64,000 nt of DNA from Heracleum sosnowskyi (Eukaryota > Streptophyta > Magnoliopsida > Apiales > Apiaceae): the NCBI GenBank assembly GCA_030848705.1, contig CM061242.1, positions 62,817,064 through 62,881,063 of the forward strand, in the 5' to 3' direction. Shown piece after piece: positions 53,050 to 64,000 of this stretch. Under the pieces are notes generated by a model that made no database searches, was not told the origin of the DNA, and was given only the letters and a program-made list of their open reading frames with translations. Positions within the stretch are counted from its first letter, which is position 1; every line of letters begins with the position of its first letter. Both the position numbers and the translations under genes were made by a program.

Positions 53050-53970
53050 ATGGCTGGAGAATTTATTATTACCAAAACTAATCATGTCTCGTTTCAAAAC
53101 TTGCAATCCATAACGAACTTACAGTTTCGTGCATGGGCAGAGTTTTTGAACACACGTTCATTAGTGGCATATGCTGTGAGTACTCCCGTGGTCCTTTGCA
53201 TCAATCAATTGACTGCGTTGTACACAACCGCCACGGATACAAGTGAGAATAACGTAAGATCCTTCAGTTTTGTTGTGCCAGGGGGCAGAACAATAAGGGT
53301 GACGGAACATGATTTTAATCGAATCTTACATTTTCCTACAGAAAACCTTGTTCCGGATCCCACAACTGAGGAGATACATGCTTTCTTCACTCTCATTAGA
53401 AGTCAACAACCTAACTTCTTTGTGGGAGAGTTTCTGAAGCATTACTTGCCAAAGGCATGGAACTTTTTCTTTCATACCCTAATCCATGTTTTTACTGCCA
53501 AGCTAACAAATCTGCATGGTATTCCCTTATTCCTTCAAAAGATAGGGTTTGCCATTGCCAACAATTGGCATATTAACATTGGACGGTTACTGATTGATCA
53601 AGTAATCATATGCATGGGACCACTGGATGAAAGAACGGGCATAGATGAAGATGTGCTTTGTTTCTATCCTAGGTTCCTACAGCTAATTCTCAATGATATC
53701 TTAACAGATGATGAGCGCGAGACATTCGCCGAAGAGGAGACCATGGAGTGTATGAAGATGAAGAGCAATGCCATAACCGCTCTGATAAGGAAGAACAACT
53801 ATCTTCCAGGGGTACCCACTGTTCTCACTGAATATCTAAGAACGGTGCCCCTACCACTTCTACCCCCAGGGGAACAGGTAAATGAAGGTAATATTCCTCA
53901 ACCTGAACTGGCTCCTGAACCTGAACCAATGGATGTTGATCCAAAGCCCTCAGTGGCCATTCCTGACTAG
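53050..53970 (+). CDS. Copia no. 2 extra ORF, N-terminal domain (306 aa)
   Basis: ATG 53050 (MAGEFIITKTNHVSF). Mobile-domain-like fold signature: LQFRAWAEFLNTRSLVAYAV, FSFVVPGGRTIRVTEHDFNR, LPKAWNFFFHTLIHVFTAKL, GFAIANNWHINIGRLLIDQV, DVLCFYPRFLQLILNDIL. It parallels the domain at 30627-31439 of copia no. 1 but is strongly diverged. It ends in a Pro/Glu-rich linker at TAG 53968-53970, after which the same frame continues. No signal peptide or membrane span. Function unknown. Confidence 0.75.
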   Translation: MAGEFIITKTNHVSFQNLQSITNLQFRAWAEFLNTRSLVAYAVSTPVVLCINQLTALYTTATDTSENNVRSFSFVVPGGRTIRVTEHDFNRILHFPTENLVPDPTTEEIHAFFTLIRSQQPNFFVGEFLKHYLPKAWNFFFHTLIHVFTAKLTNLHGIPLFLQKIGFAIANNWHINIGRLLIDQVIICMGPLDERTGIDEDVLCFYPRFLQLILNDILTDDERETFAEEETMECMKMKSNAITALIRKNNYLPGVPTVLTEYLRTVPLPLLPPGEQVNEGNIPQPELAPEPEPMDVDPKPSVAIPD

Positions 53971-55937
53971 GAGGTTGCAAACCCACAACCTCTAACCACG
54001 GTCGAAGAGCCTTTGGAAGAGCCAAATGAAACAATAAACGAGCCTCCTTCCCCTCCTATACCCAATATTCAGACATCCGTGAGTGTAGAGGGAGATAGTG
54101 CCTTTGCAGCACCACATAAGGAGATACACCCTTCAACAACAGCTCTGCCTTCCTCTAAAAGGAGACGAACAGAAACCGAGGCAACTGTTGATACTTTATT
54201 TCAAACTTCCAAAGCGCCCTTTATTGATTTTTCTGATGCTGATTGGGCTACGCTAACGAAAGCTATATCTGAACCATTAGCTCAATCAAGTAAGGAAGAA
54301 TTGACGGAAGCAACTGGTGTTCCGACCATATTACGGTCAGGTTCACTGGTTGAAGGTTCTAAGAACCAAGGGTCTTCACAGACGTCGAGAGAAGGCTTTG
54401 ACCTAAATGCACAATCTAAAGGGTCATTGTCTACCTCCCCAGATGGAACATATCTGGATCCTGCGGGTAAAGGGTCTGACGTACGTGCAGATCGGCAACT
54501 CGTTGACGATAAATCAATTACTATTGAGAAGTCAACTGAGGTAAAGTCTTCACAGACGATCGGGGAAGATTCTGGATCTCTGCTGTTAAAAGAGCCTGTT
54601 TCTAACCCCCTAGAGATTCAAACTCTAGATCCTACAAAGGATATATCATCTAAGGATGATCAGCAACTTGGTTTAACCAAGGACGGGGACTTGCGAAGCC
54701 CCATTGCACCACCGGTGACCTCCTTAAGGACGGCTACGGTGTTTTCTTCTGCAGGTACAACTAGCAAAAAGGGATTGAGTGAAACAAAAACACTTACACC
54801 TGGCCTGAGTGGGAAAGGAAAAATGAGTGAAACACCGACAGAAACGTTGAGTGTACACCCAGAGCCAAACGTGAGCAGTGACACCCTAACCCTTCCAAAT
54901 ATTGATGATTTGCTATTACCTAGAGGTACATGTTCAATCCACCCTCAAGGAGATTATGGAATATGTCGAGGAACCAACAACCCGGACCTTCACAGCAACA
55001 ACCTGATCCTTCTACTACCTTTTACAATGAGGATAACTTCATCGAGGATTCCTCAACTAAGGGGGAGAAAGTTGGAGAAGGGGAAACAAATGAAGTGACT
55101 AATGAAGGTTGGCTAACAACTGGATGGGGAGTTTGGGAAACCAATGAAGCTATTCCAGTTAGACAGTACTGGATTGAAGACATTGTGCAAGAAGAAGAAA
55201 GTGAGGAGGAATTTGAGATCATGCAAGAGCAACCACTACAGGAGGATCATGAGCCATATTATCCAGAGCCAATTGAACATCCTATCTTGGATGATGATAT
55301 GGAAGAAGAAGCAAATTCTCTATCATTGGAAGAAGAAGCTGCCTTGGAGATGGTGAAAGCTCAAAGAGCTGAAATAGATGCCAGGCAAGCTGAGAGAATT
55401 CTCATCATGATCCAAAGAACTACAAGGCTAAATAAACTGCTCCGTGAGCATGTTAAGGAGATCTTGATGACAGTCGGTCCAGAGATTACTGAAGATCCTC
55501 CAATGGTTAGATTCATGACGAATGACTTGTTCAGAATCTGCTATTTGGCTGAGGACAAACTGAGGGACTACCCAAGTATCTATCTAATCTCAGTTGAGAA
55601 GTATCTTAGATCTACTGGATTCTCATCAACGGAGAAGGACAAAGCAGCAGACACTCTTAGAAGATTTCTAACGGAGAATGTTCCTTACTATAGGAAAAGA
55701 GTGGAAAGAGGATTGGAAGTGCATACCAGATTACCAAACATGCCAAAGCTAAACAAGGAAGATGTTAACATTGCATGGTTATGGGCTGGAGTGGGTCAAG
55801 AGGTTGAATATATTGGAAGACACATCCAAGGAGCAATCCTTAAACCTGGAGAACCACTGTACTATCTATCAGTGATTGATTATCAAGCTGCTAACTCCAA
55901 TCCAATGATTGAAGAAGGTGAGATCGGAATGGACTGA
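53971..55937 (+). pseudogene. Copia no. 2 extra ORF, C-terminal part, frame-disturbed
   Basis: After the TAG the frame runs on to about 54915 through a Pro/Ser/Thr/Glu-rich region with a basic, nuclear-localisation-like cluster (SSKRRRTETE near 54155). Between about 54915 and 55000 protein-like sequence appears in a second and then a third frame, so two small indels are likely. From about 54970 the last frame is open to TGA 55937, with an acidic stretch, a Glu/Ala/Arg helix (EEEAALEMVKAQRAEIDARQ) and a globular end (RICYLAEDKLRDYPSIYLIS, IAWLWAGVGQEVEYIGRHIQ). The layout matches the C-terminal part of the copia no. 1 gene. Confidence 0.7.
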
Positions 55938-56162
55938 AGAACAGAAGCAAAGAACAACAGAACTATCAGCTCAGACAAGAGGACCAACTTCAATGTGAAA
56001 AGTTTTATTGTTTTTTGATTTATGAAATCTGGAAATGTATATATATCTGATCCAGAATGCATTTAATATTATCACGATGTCTTACTTTAATTAGTTTAAT
56101 GTTTCCTTAGTTAGTTGAGTTATCCTCGAAGTATTTGCTTGTCGAACTCTATCCAATCAAAT

Positions 56163-56172
56163 AGGGGGAGAT
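56163..56172 (+). other. Polypurine tract of copia no. 2
   Basis: AGGGGGAGAT directly before the 3' LTR; nearly the same as in copia no. 1. Confidence 0.85.
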
Positions 56173-57271
56173 TGTAAAGAATAATGTAACATAAGATGTA
56201 AAAGAGATAACTACAACTCAACAAAGGACAAGACAGACAATAGTATTAACAGAAGCACATGAATCCAGAATCAAAGAAGAAAAGGTAAACTCAAAAAATC
56301 AAAATACGTTATGTATTCTTGAAGTCCGTAAACAGGTCACGGAAAGAAGTTCATGAAAATGTTCAAGCCTCAGTGATAGCAAAAGAAACAAGACATTCAA
56401 GACGACAGAAGTATGTGAATGATTTAGGGTTAAGTACCACGGGATTCCAGTGATTTAAACGAAGCAACCAGAACGACAAAGGACTTATCAGCAGCAATGA
56501 ATTGAAGACATAAAAGAAGAATTGATCAAGTGTTATTCATCTGTGAACCAGACCAGTTGCACTAGTTGACGGCACTACAAAAATCAAGTTGTTTTATCGT
56601 CTCAGAAGAAAATGATACAGTCTAAAACTTAAACACCCTGAAACTTTTCTAAAAGGCTAACAAAAGAAAAGGTTCAATAGTTTTCTAAATTAGAAAACCA
56701 TCGAATGAAAAGCTTAAAGTGAATGAAAACTTTAATAAAGTAAAAGTTCCATTCGATAGTTTTTATTTTAAAAACAATCGAATGTAATTATTACTTTATT
56801 ATTCGATAGTTTTCAATTCATAAAGTGGGTGAAAAGTTTTCTTTGTTTGTCAGGTTGATTGAAAATTGGACGGCCAAGATTAATTCTTTTGATTTTGGTT
56901 CGATAGTTTTCAAAAACAAAAGACTACAATTACTAAGAGAGAGGCATTGTCTTCCTCAGTCAGGTTATTTCATAGTAGCAATTACGGAGAGAGAAGTTTG
57001 AGCCGGAGAAGATCATAGAAATTTATAGTGCTCAGAATTCTATCAATGTATTGATTGTGAATAACCTAGAACTCATTGAAGCTAATCTATGGATTAGAAA
57101 TTGTAGCACCCCTCGAGGTTTATATTTATAAAAAGATATATTCCCTGAAACTTGATTTGGTTTGGCGTGTTTGATTTCGTTATAGAACTGAAAGATTAAT
57201 CCGCGAACGAAATTGAATTATTTGTGAGTATCGTATTCAACCCCCCCTTCTACGATACTTTGGACCTAACA
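56173..57271 (+). repeat. 3' LTR of copia no. 2 (1099 bp)
   Basis: TGTAAAGAATAATG...GGACCTAACA, same length as the 5' LTR; followed by GTTTT. Confidence 0.95.
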
Positions 57272-57276
57272 GTTTT

Positions 57277-57425
57277 ACACCTTTGGGTGGTTTCACGAGC
57301 TCCCAGACTTGATTGGAATACATAGATTCCATCTCAGATTGCATAGCCTTATGCCATAAATCTACATCCTTATCTTGTAGTGCTTCTTCGTATATCCTGG
57401 GATCCTCATCATGTTCACCAGAGAC
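57277..57425 (-). pseudogene. Decayed copia pol fragment, upstream half
   Basis: Minus-strand peptide EDPRIYEEALQDKDVDLWHK, MESMYSNQVWELVKPPKGVK is the start of a copia RT. It joins, across copia no. 2, to PIGCKWIYK at 44690. On its other side it is cut at 57425 by a long LTR. Confidence 0.88.
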
Positions 57426-59586
57426 TGTGACACCCCCAAACCAGTGCCACGAACATTGACATATAATTACATAATATAACATACAACCTAGGCATGCATC
57501 TAATAGATGGAAACCACACCCCAAGCCAAGATCGCTAACAGGTCGAAGTTTGAAACAACATATCTAAGTTTCAACATTTAAATGAGTTATTAATTAAGTT
57601 TTACAAGTCTAAACGATTTAAATATTACAACTTAAACCAAATGTCTTAAGTCTACTAGATAATCAAAAGTACTTAAGTATCTAGAACTTGTGCATGGGTC
57701 GGGGACCCAAACCACGAACCGCTCCTAGCAACAAACTCTCTAGCAGAGGTCTTCCTAGCAGTGCGGAATGTACGGACCATCTTCTGACTTCACTAAAAGG
57801 TTAGGGTATAAACAAGAAAGTGAGCCAAAGTATGCTCAACAACATATGTAAATATCAACTGGTAATCAATTGGTAATCAATTGGTAGCAAGTTTTCAAAG
57901 TATACGTTTCTGTTCAAAGGAAAGGATTAAGCAATTGAATTGGAACTTCTGGTAAGACGGTACGAGCTATACGGGTGATCAGCCATGTAAAGCTCTAGAC
58001 CATGTTTTCACAAGGTCCTAACATTCAGGATCCATAGGCATACATTGGCCATAAAATAAATAAGTAACCACGACCGCCGCCTCGGTCAAAGTTCTATTCC
58101 ATTTATAAGTAACAAAGGAATTCAATGAATAAGAGGCTTTCAACATTTCCAACATTCATTTCAGGGTATAAACAAATTCAAGATTTTATTGCAAAGGTTC
58201 AAAAGTTTAATAATTGAAAGGCATGGTAAGTAAGTGAGCAAAGGAATAAGTATGCTTCGGGTATTCAAAATTTAACAAAGGTTGACAAAGCATAAGTCAA
58301 GAGAAAGGTTTATATGAATAAAGCAAAGGTGAAGGAACAATTTTAGGTTTTATAAGTAAAGAGCAAGGTAAAAAGGGTACAATATCATGGTATTGAAATC
58401 GATTGCATAATGATAAGTAAAGGACAAGTAAAAGTAGAACGTATACTTGCCTTAAGTAGACAATATCTCGGTACTGAATCTCAGGGTTCCAACTTCACTT
58501 CCACTGGCTCTCTGCATAGCCTTCTACTGGAACCTATACAAGAATATAATATCGTCTTAGTCTTTATCCCTTAGTACCTCAGCTTTGTTTACGTACCTCT
58601 AAGTACTCCTACCCCATCGTCATACAATTTTATATACTTATATATATACAATCAAGAAGCACATATGGTCTTTACAACTTTAATTAATATTTAAACATGT
58701 AGTCTGTAACACCCCCAGATCCGGGGTCAGGAATCTAGGTTATCACGTCACCATCCAATCATATGTTACCCGTATTAACTCAATAATCCAATCAAATCAC
58801 ATCATAAACCCCAATCTCTTACTCACACAAGTTATAGCCTTAGAAACACTACACAGTAACATTAGTTATTACAAACCAAATGTACTAACCAGGATCTCAC
58901 ACTATTAATCACAACCTCTACATGAAGTCGTATCCAGTTTACTTCTGTTGTATCCATCCTGAGCTGAACTATCTCAAAGGTGAATCTTCGATTTCCTTTC
59001 TCTCATGATATGGAGCCAACTGACTATGTTCTCCTCGTACTGAAATATAATTTTTAAAAGCAAGAATGAGCGAAAGAATGCTCAGCAAGTTAAGTAGTTA
59101 CTAATATAAAGTTTGTCCAAGAATATAATAGTAGTACAAAGATCTTTCCAATATAAAGTGTTCATACTTAATATGAAGTTTAAAATACCACCATATGAAC
59201 GACTTTAGTTCATAGTTTTGAAAGACAATATATGTGGCTTAGCACGGTCTTTAGTAATCACAAGTATGCAGTTCTAGATACTGCAAGATGAACAACACTA
59301 GTCCATAAGTTTTAAAAATATCGTTTGTCTTTCATCAAACATTTCATACAGTTCAAGATACTGTAACAGAGAATAAACTTTTCAACCACTACCAACATTA
59401 TCGGTAACTCAGCACCTAGGCTTTCGTTACAATGTTGCAATACAATTCCAATTGGAAGAATGGGACTTTCTGGAACACACTACGATACCCGTGGATCAGT
59501 CGCTGTATCGTAAATATAACTTCTCTACTAGTAGAAGGACGATTTCCTATTCGGTTATCACCCTGGCCGCATACGGGCCTATTATG

Positions 59587-59740
59587 CTACCTGGCACCTG
59601 TTTCATTGCCGAGCATATGGTCACTACCTGGCACTTGTTTCATTGCCAGGCAAGCCTTCATACTACCTGGCACCTGTTTCATTGCCGAGTATGACCTCAT
59701 ACTACCTGGCACCTGTTTCATTGCCGAGTATGAGTTACTT
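59587..59740 (+). repeat. 38-bp tandem repeat, four copies, in the solo LTR
   Basis: CTACCTGGCACCTGTTTCATTGCCGAGTATGACCTCATA; copies start at 59587, 59624, 59663 and 59702. Confidence 0.85.
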
Positions 59741-60169
59741 CCAGTCCCATGATGAATCCTATCCTTATATCTGGAACCGATTTCAATCATCGTTCCCCGA
59801 GCGTTACTAGCTCGTTGATAGGTTTAAGCTCACTACCATACTTACTTCCGGAAGTGTTGAGGAAATAGTAATAATATGTGGGTTGACTCTTGTCAACTGA
59901 TGAAGGATGTTTATCGTTTAAGAAAAATCATGACCTGGGAGTTAATCGAAATTTTCTGAAATTAGCGAGTTTGAAATTCTTTAATTTAGATAGGGTAGAA
60001 ATCCCAAAATATGATTATCATCGAGGAATAGAGAGTAAAATCATTTGCTCGACTTCTAAAACTGGATTCCCAATTTTTGATGAGTCAGGAAATACTTATT
60101 CGTATTTAGATGTTTTAAATAAACTCAGAATAATATTTGGGAACCCCTACTCTATATAAATAAATTTTC

Positions 60170-60460
60170 TAAAGGTCAGAAAATATTTAAAATAATTAAA
60201 TAAGTCCTTAAATAATATTTAAATAAGGTTTTATGATTTTTAAATCATTTTAGAATATTTAATAAATATTAAAATAATATTTATTAAATAAATAAGCAAC
60301 TTGGAATATTTAATAAATATTTAAATAATATTTATTAAATAATAAACAATTTAATAAATTCTCTTAAAATGAATATTCAAATAATATTTATTTAATTAAA
60401 TAAATATCCAATAATATTTAAAATATCCAAATTATATAAATATTGGAATATTTTAAATCG
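60170..60460. repeat. AT-only low-complexity block in the solo LTR
   Basis: Repeated AATATTTAATAAATATTWAAATAATATTTATT words in direct and inverted order, able to form many hairpins; non-coding. Confidence 0.6.
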
Positions 60461-63364
60461 ATATTTGAAATTAATCTGTCCCCGACAATCTCCGGGTTTT
60501 CAAGACAGTGTTTATAGAATATCTCTGACTCCCGGTCTAAATTAAAATATCAAAACTATGCTCTACCTCGTAGAGCCTCATATACTCCGATTTATATCTA
60601 TATCATTATATAGCATATAAAATTATCAATCCACATTTGAAAACTTGTACGATATTCAAAACAATCATACATTTAAAACAGTTATATCCCAACAACAACA
60701 GTTTACAAAAATAGCCGAATACTTAAGCTTCGGGTTTGAAAACTTGCACAATACTCGAGGCAAAAGAGTGGATAAATATAAAACATTTGAAAATATACCT
60801 ACTCTGAACAATAGAGTAAGGGTTAGTAAACTTGTCTGATGCCCGAGTTGAGCTCTAACTGGGTGGGGGTGTTTCCCTTCTAGTCCTGGCACCTTTACCA
60901 AGACAATATATAATCTTAATTAGTCACTTGATTTATAGTTCACTTATTCTAAGTAAACTCTACTTTACCCAACTTCCAGTCTCTCGGGTCCACTTAACTT
61001 ACGATCTTATTTATCGTTTAATAATCCTTTTTAGTCTGGTTCTTTACACCAATATGTTCTCTTGATAATCCTTAACAACTTTCAAGTTTTAGTCGACTCG
61101 ATATTATCCATTTTACTTAGCTAAAACGAATGGTCAAGGTAGTACCTCTAGAGTTGACTTTCCATAAAATCACTACTTCACAACTCGCACTCTAGCACTT
61201 TTAATAAATCGGAAAATTAATAGTTAATTACGAAACCACTTCAAGGAGCTTCTTGAGGGTTTGTAATATTTATCAAAAATATCTCGATTTGGGAAACATG
61301 AGTTTAAATAGGTGAAGTGCATTTTAAAAGTCGAGTCAACTACGGACTTTTACTATTCGCACCAGTTCCACTAAAATGGTCATCACTCATCAACCGTTAA
61401 CTCTATTGACACACCGTTTTCGCGTGCACGATCCAGAGGATATCTAGAATATAATCCAACAAAATTTTATCCCTGGACAGAGGACTCATTTTCCGAATTT
61501 CTCCGAACAAGGCAGTAGCTATGCAGGGTAAGGTGTCATCATGCAACTTCGGTTACAACATTTTTATAAAATCGAAAATTTAACATTTTTAATTAATTCG
61601 TTTTGGGTTGTCTTCCCTACTGTCCTAAATACTTATCCTCATAAGTTCATAATTTGTTCTAACTGTTAAGGGGTCCGAACTCAGTTCACAATTTGGTGTC
61701 TTGTAGCAGTTTTGTGTTTTGAACCACTTTCACTAAAACAAGTATAACTTTCAAACCACAAATCTCCTCAACATGTACTTTATATGGTTACAAACTAAAA
61801 ACCAATATATTCAAATTTATGACCAGTGGTGTTTGAGAATATAAATCGTTTTGGTCCGAAAACGTGTTACAAGACAGTTCTAGTTCTAATGGTCACTATA
61901 ATGTTCATTCATGTCATAACCTTCAAGTTTAACCTTGTTAAGTCCATTTAACAATCACTAAACCACCAAGACTCTCATCCTTACTAAATATTAGTTCTTA
62001 AACTTCATAAACATACCACCAAAATCAATCCACAACAATCAACCATCAAGATTTAAGTATTTATACTCCAAACTCCTCAAACACCATGTTCTTGAACATA
62101 TCTTGAAACTTAGCTCATAACTTAACATAAATCAAAAGATGGATGAGGGTTATACCTTTATTAGGATCAAGAACACTTGGATATAGCTTAAAGAATCTTG
62201 GTCTTTCTTGAACTAAGCTTATCATCCTCAAACTCACCAAAAGAAATCAAGAACACAAGTTAGTATTTTCGGAGTCACTATTCTGTCTCAACTTTGATCC
62301 AAGATTTGACTATGTTATACTACTTGGATTGCCATGAAATTTTGAACGTACCTTGTTTATGGATTGAGGAAGCTATGGTAAAAGTTTGGAGATTTTATCA
62401 TGATTATAAATCGAGTTATAAATTTTTCTTCCTCCCTTGGTCGTGCTGGGCAGAATGCTGATGAAATGGGGTGGGTAGAGTTTCTTGGATACTTCTTGTT
62501 TTTTGTCTTGGCGTTTGTGTGTATAATGGATTTGTAGTACTTGGGGTATGGCTTTTAGCTTTTAAAGTTTGAATCTTCCACACCTAGGCTAGGCCAATTG
62601 CTTGGTGATCCCTAATTTAGGGAACTTGGTCTCTAACCAACACTTAGCCACTTGGTTACTTTCTTGTACTTCTAGTTAGTTTCTAAGTATTATTTTGCAT
62701 GGCTCTTGCATGGTTCTTTCATGTATTATTACTTAGCTTACTAATCATCCAATGCTTGTCACTTAATCTTTTATGCAAGTTCGATAATTTTTCCATAAAC
62801 ACGTTTCGTCGCGTAGAGATTTCTATCGTCATCCTTAAACACTTAAACGTGTTGGTTCTAATTTAAATCCACTAAAATCCCTTGCCATGAAATTTATATC
62901 ATTCCAAGATTCCAATAATATTAAGATTTAACGAATTCCTAAATATTTAGTAGAAGTGAAAATCTTCGTATTCCGACGACTTTTACATTCTCTCATTTCC
63001 TTCATACGATAACACTACGTTCTCGAATTATTAAAATTCCATCACTTATATAATGTGGCTAATTTTTTTTTCATAAATCCGCAAAGTCACTATTCATAAA
63101 GGTTTTAAAATATTACAAAAATCAGGGTTCTTACATAGTCACTTAGCATATATCGCTTAACGACATCACATGGAATTCCTCCATTATAGGATGGAAAAAC
63201 CTCAAGATAAAGTACTAACCACATAAATCCAACATAATATACACTTATTTAATTGACGACGACCTATGCTGATTAAAGTTTAACTAAACAATTAGCATAG
63301 AAGTGACCATGTATACCACTTAGAATTGAGTTTAGATAAAACTATGACATTATAGTACCATCAC

Positions 63365-63484
63365 CAACACTTTCTCCTTTCTTCTTCCGCTCTTCCTCCT
63401 TTCTTCTTCTCGGCCTCTCGGCCTCTCCCTCTTTCTCATCTCTCCCTCGGCCTTATGGCCTCAATCACACCAATACACACATAG

Positions 63485-63551
<67 letters not shown>

Positions 63552-63560
63552 TAACTCCAC
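63365..63560. repeat. CT-rich tract and (CT)n/(CA)n microsatellite
   Basis: TTCTCGGCCTCTCGGCCTCTC at 63407-63427, (CT)n at about 63485-63528, then (CA)n at 63529-63550. CA-rich words continue irregularly to about 63780 and CT-rich words return from 63840 to the window end. Confidence 0.85.
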
Positions 63561-64000
63561 TTACACACTAACACAACCTTTGTGAAAACACACACTACCC
63601 AAATTCACATTTTTAAACATCACGCACACTTTTAAAATCACATTTTTAAGTTACTCACACCAAATCTTGTTTTTGAAAGATTACGCACACGCATGAATAC
63701 CATTTCGAAAGAACACACACAAAACACATTTTAAAATAACACACACACGCAATAACATATTTTGAAAGTACACACACATACTCCCTCAAAATCCCATTTT
63801 AAAGCACACTCCCATACTCAAAGTTTTTAAACTCAATTCCTTCACATCCTCCCTCCATCTCTCTCTCGGCTCACCCTCAATCTCTCACCATCTCTCTATC
63901 TCGGCCCCTCTCTCTCACCATCGCCCTCTCTCGACTTTTCCCAATCTCTCTCAACACCTCTCACTCTTTTCTCCATCTCCCTCTCTCTTGGCCCTCACCT

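Larger units (their letters stand above)
44696..57271 (+). mobile_element. SIRE/Maximus-type Ty1/copia retrotransposon no. 2 (12.6 kb)
   Basis: LTRs of 1099 bp at 44696-45794 and 56173-57271; target duplication GTTTT at 44691-44695 and 57272-57276. Plus-strand order: 5' LTR, Met primer site, gag, pol, spacer with TCGATAG motifs, extra ORF, polypurine tract, 3' LTR. I count 17 LTR differences (1.5 percent, about 0.6 million years). It landed in the RT of an older minus-strand copia element. Pol has two in-frame stops; the extra ORF has one stop and at least one frame disturbance. Confidence 0.95.
58705..63135. mobile_element. Solo LTR of 4431 bp
   Basis: Begins TGTAACACCCCCAGATCCGG and ends AAATCAGGGTTCTTACA (TG...CA), flanked by TAGTC at 58700-58704 and 63136-63140. 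There is no primer site, polypurine tract or internal coding region, so it is a solo LTR left by recombination. The minus-strand reading (TGTAAGAACCCTGATTTTTG ... GGGGGTGTTACA) is like the long LTRs of Tekay/Del chromoviruses; that lineage call is inference. It holds a 38-bp tandem repeat and no convincing gene; frames at 59432-60159 and 60645-60901 are short and repeat-derived or random. Confidence 0.8.
57426..64000. mobile_element. Long LTR (outer), interrupted by a solo LTR and running off the window
   Basis: Starts TGTGACACCCCCAAACCAGT in the middle of the old copia RT. It shares with the solo LTR the TGTRACACCCCC start and, about 390 bp in, the GTGAGCCAAAGTATGCTCAAC word. Bases 57426-58699 and 63141-64000 are its two visible parts. 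No gag or pol is seen. The right part is rich in TCTCTCGGCC and CT/CA simple repeats. The other end and its duplication lie outside the window, so whether this is an LTR of a complete element or a solo LTR is open. Confidence 0.6.

Noticed and set aside
59432..59790. Frames of 67-106 residues in the solo LTR
   Set aside because: They are translations of the 38-bp tandem repeat in several frames.
63485..63550. CT/CA tract as a plant core-promoter pyrimidine patch
   Set aside because: It is a simple microsatellite inside LTR-like DNA, with no gene in the remaining window to serve.

Overview
This is a stretch of plant nuclear DNA, almost certainly from a dicot. It is AT-rich and intron-bearing, it is packed with nested LTR retrotransposons and miniature inverted-repeat elements (MITEs), and its one intact host gene is a PRISE-family (progesterone 5beta-reductase / iridoid synthase-like) reductase at 22401-23687. 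The species cannot be fixed from the sequence; an asterid would fit but that is a guess.

Layout. 1-2287: right-hand end of a CACTA (En/Spm) element that seems to carry host gene pieces, one of them an alpha-glucan phosphorylase exon. 2291-3275: 3' tail and LTR of a truncated Tat-type gypsy element, abutting a broken Tourist-like MITE (3276-3621). 3879-4349 and 4684-5287: two near-perfect palindromic MITEs with 9-bp duplications. 6264-16816: a complete, young Tat-lineage Ty3/gypsy element on the minus strand (528-bp LTRs, TSD ATACA). Its gag-pol is broken, but it keeps an intact, spliced antisense extra gene (8412-10272) with its own TATA box. 16822-22400: AT-rich intergenic DNA with degenerate tandem repeats, tRNA-like stretches and a Tourist-like MITE. 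22401-23687: the reductase gene.

25495-40243: a small-LTR element (192/188-bp LTRs, TSD CCAGG) without its own polyprotein, split by a SIRE-type Ty1/copia element at 27142-39066 (496-bp LTRs, TSD TACTG). 40244-42987: non-coding DNA with a few exon-like scraps. 42988-64000: a deep nest. A decayed copia element on the minus strand was entered by a second SIRE-type copia element (44696-57271, 1099-bp LTRs, TSD GTTTT). A long LTR starting at 57426 interrupts the same copia remnant and itself holds a 4431-bp solo LTR (58705-63135, TSD TAGTC).

The retrotransposon genes form the usual sets: gag (capsid, zinc knuckles), then protease, integrase, reverse transcriptase and RNase H in copia order, or protease, RT, RNase H, second RNase H and integrase in gypsy order. 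All three large elements add an extra gene between pol and the 3' LTR: sense in the two SIRE copies, antisense in the Tat copy. The most unusual signals are a private short motif in each element, repeated in both orientations through its 3' region or LTR. They are TTCGACC in Tat, CAGAGTTT in the first SIRE copy and TCGATAGTTTT in the second. LTR differences were counted by eye, so the ages given are approximate.
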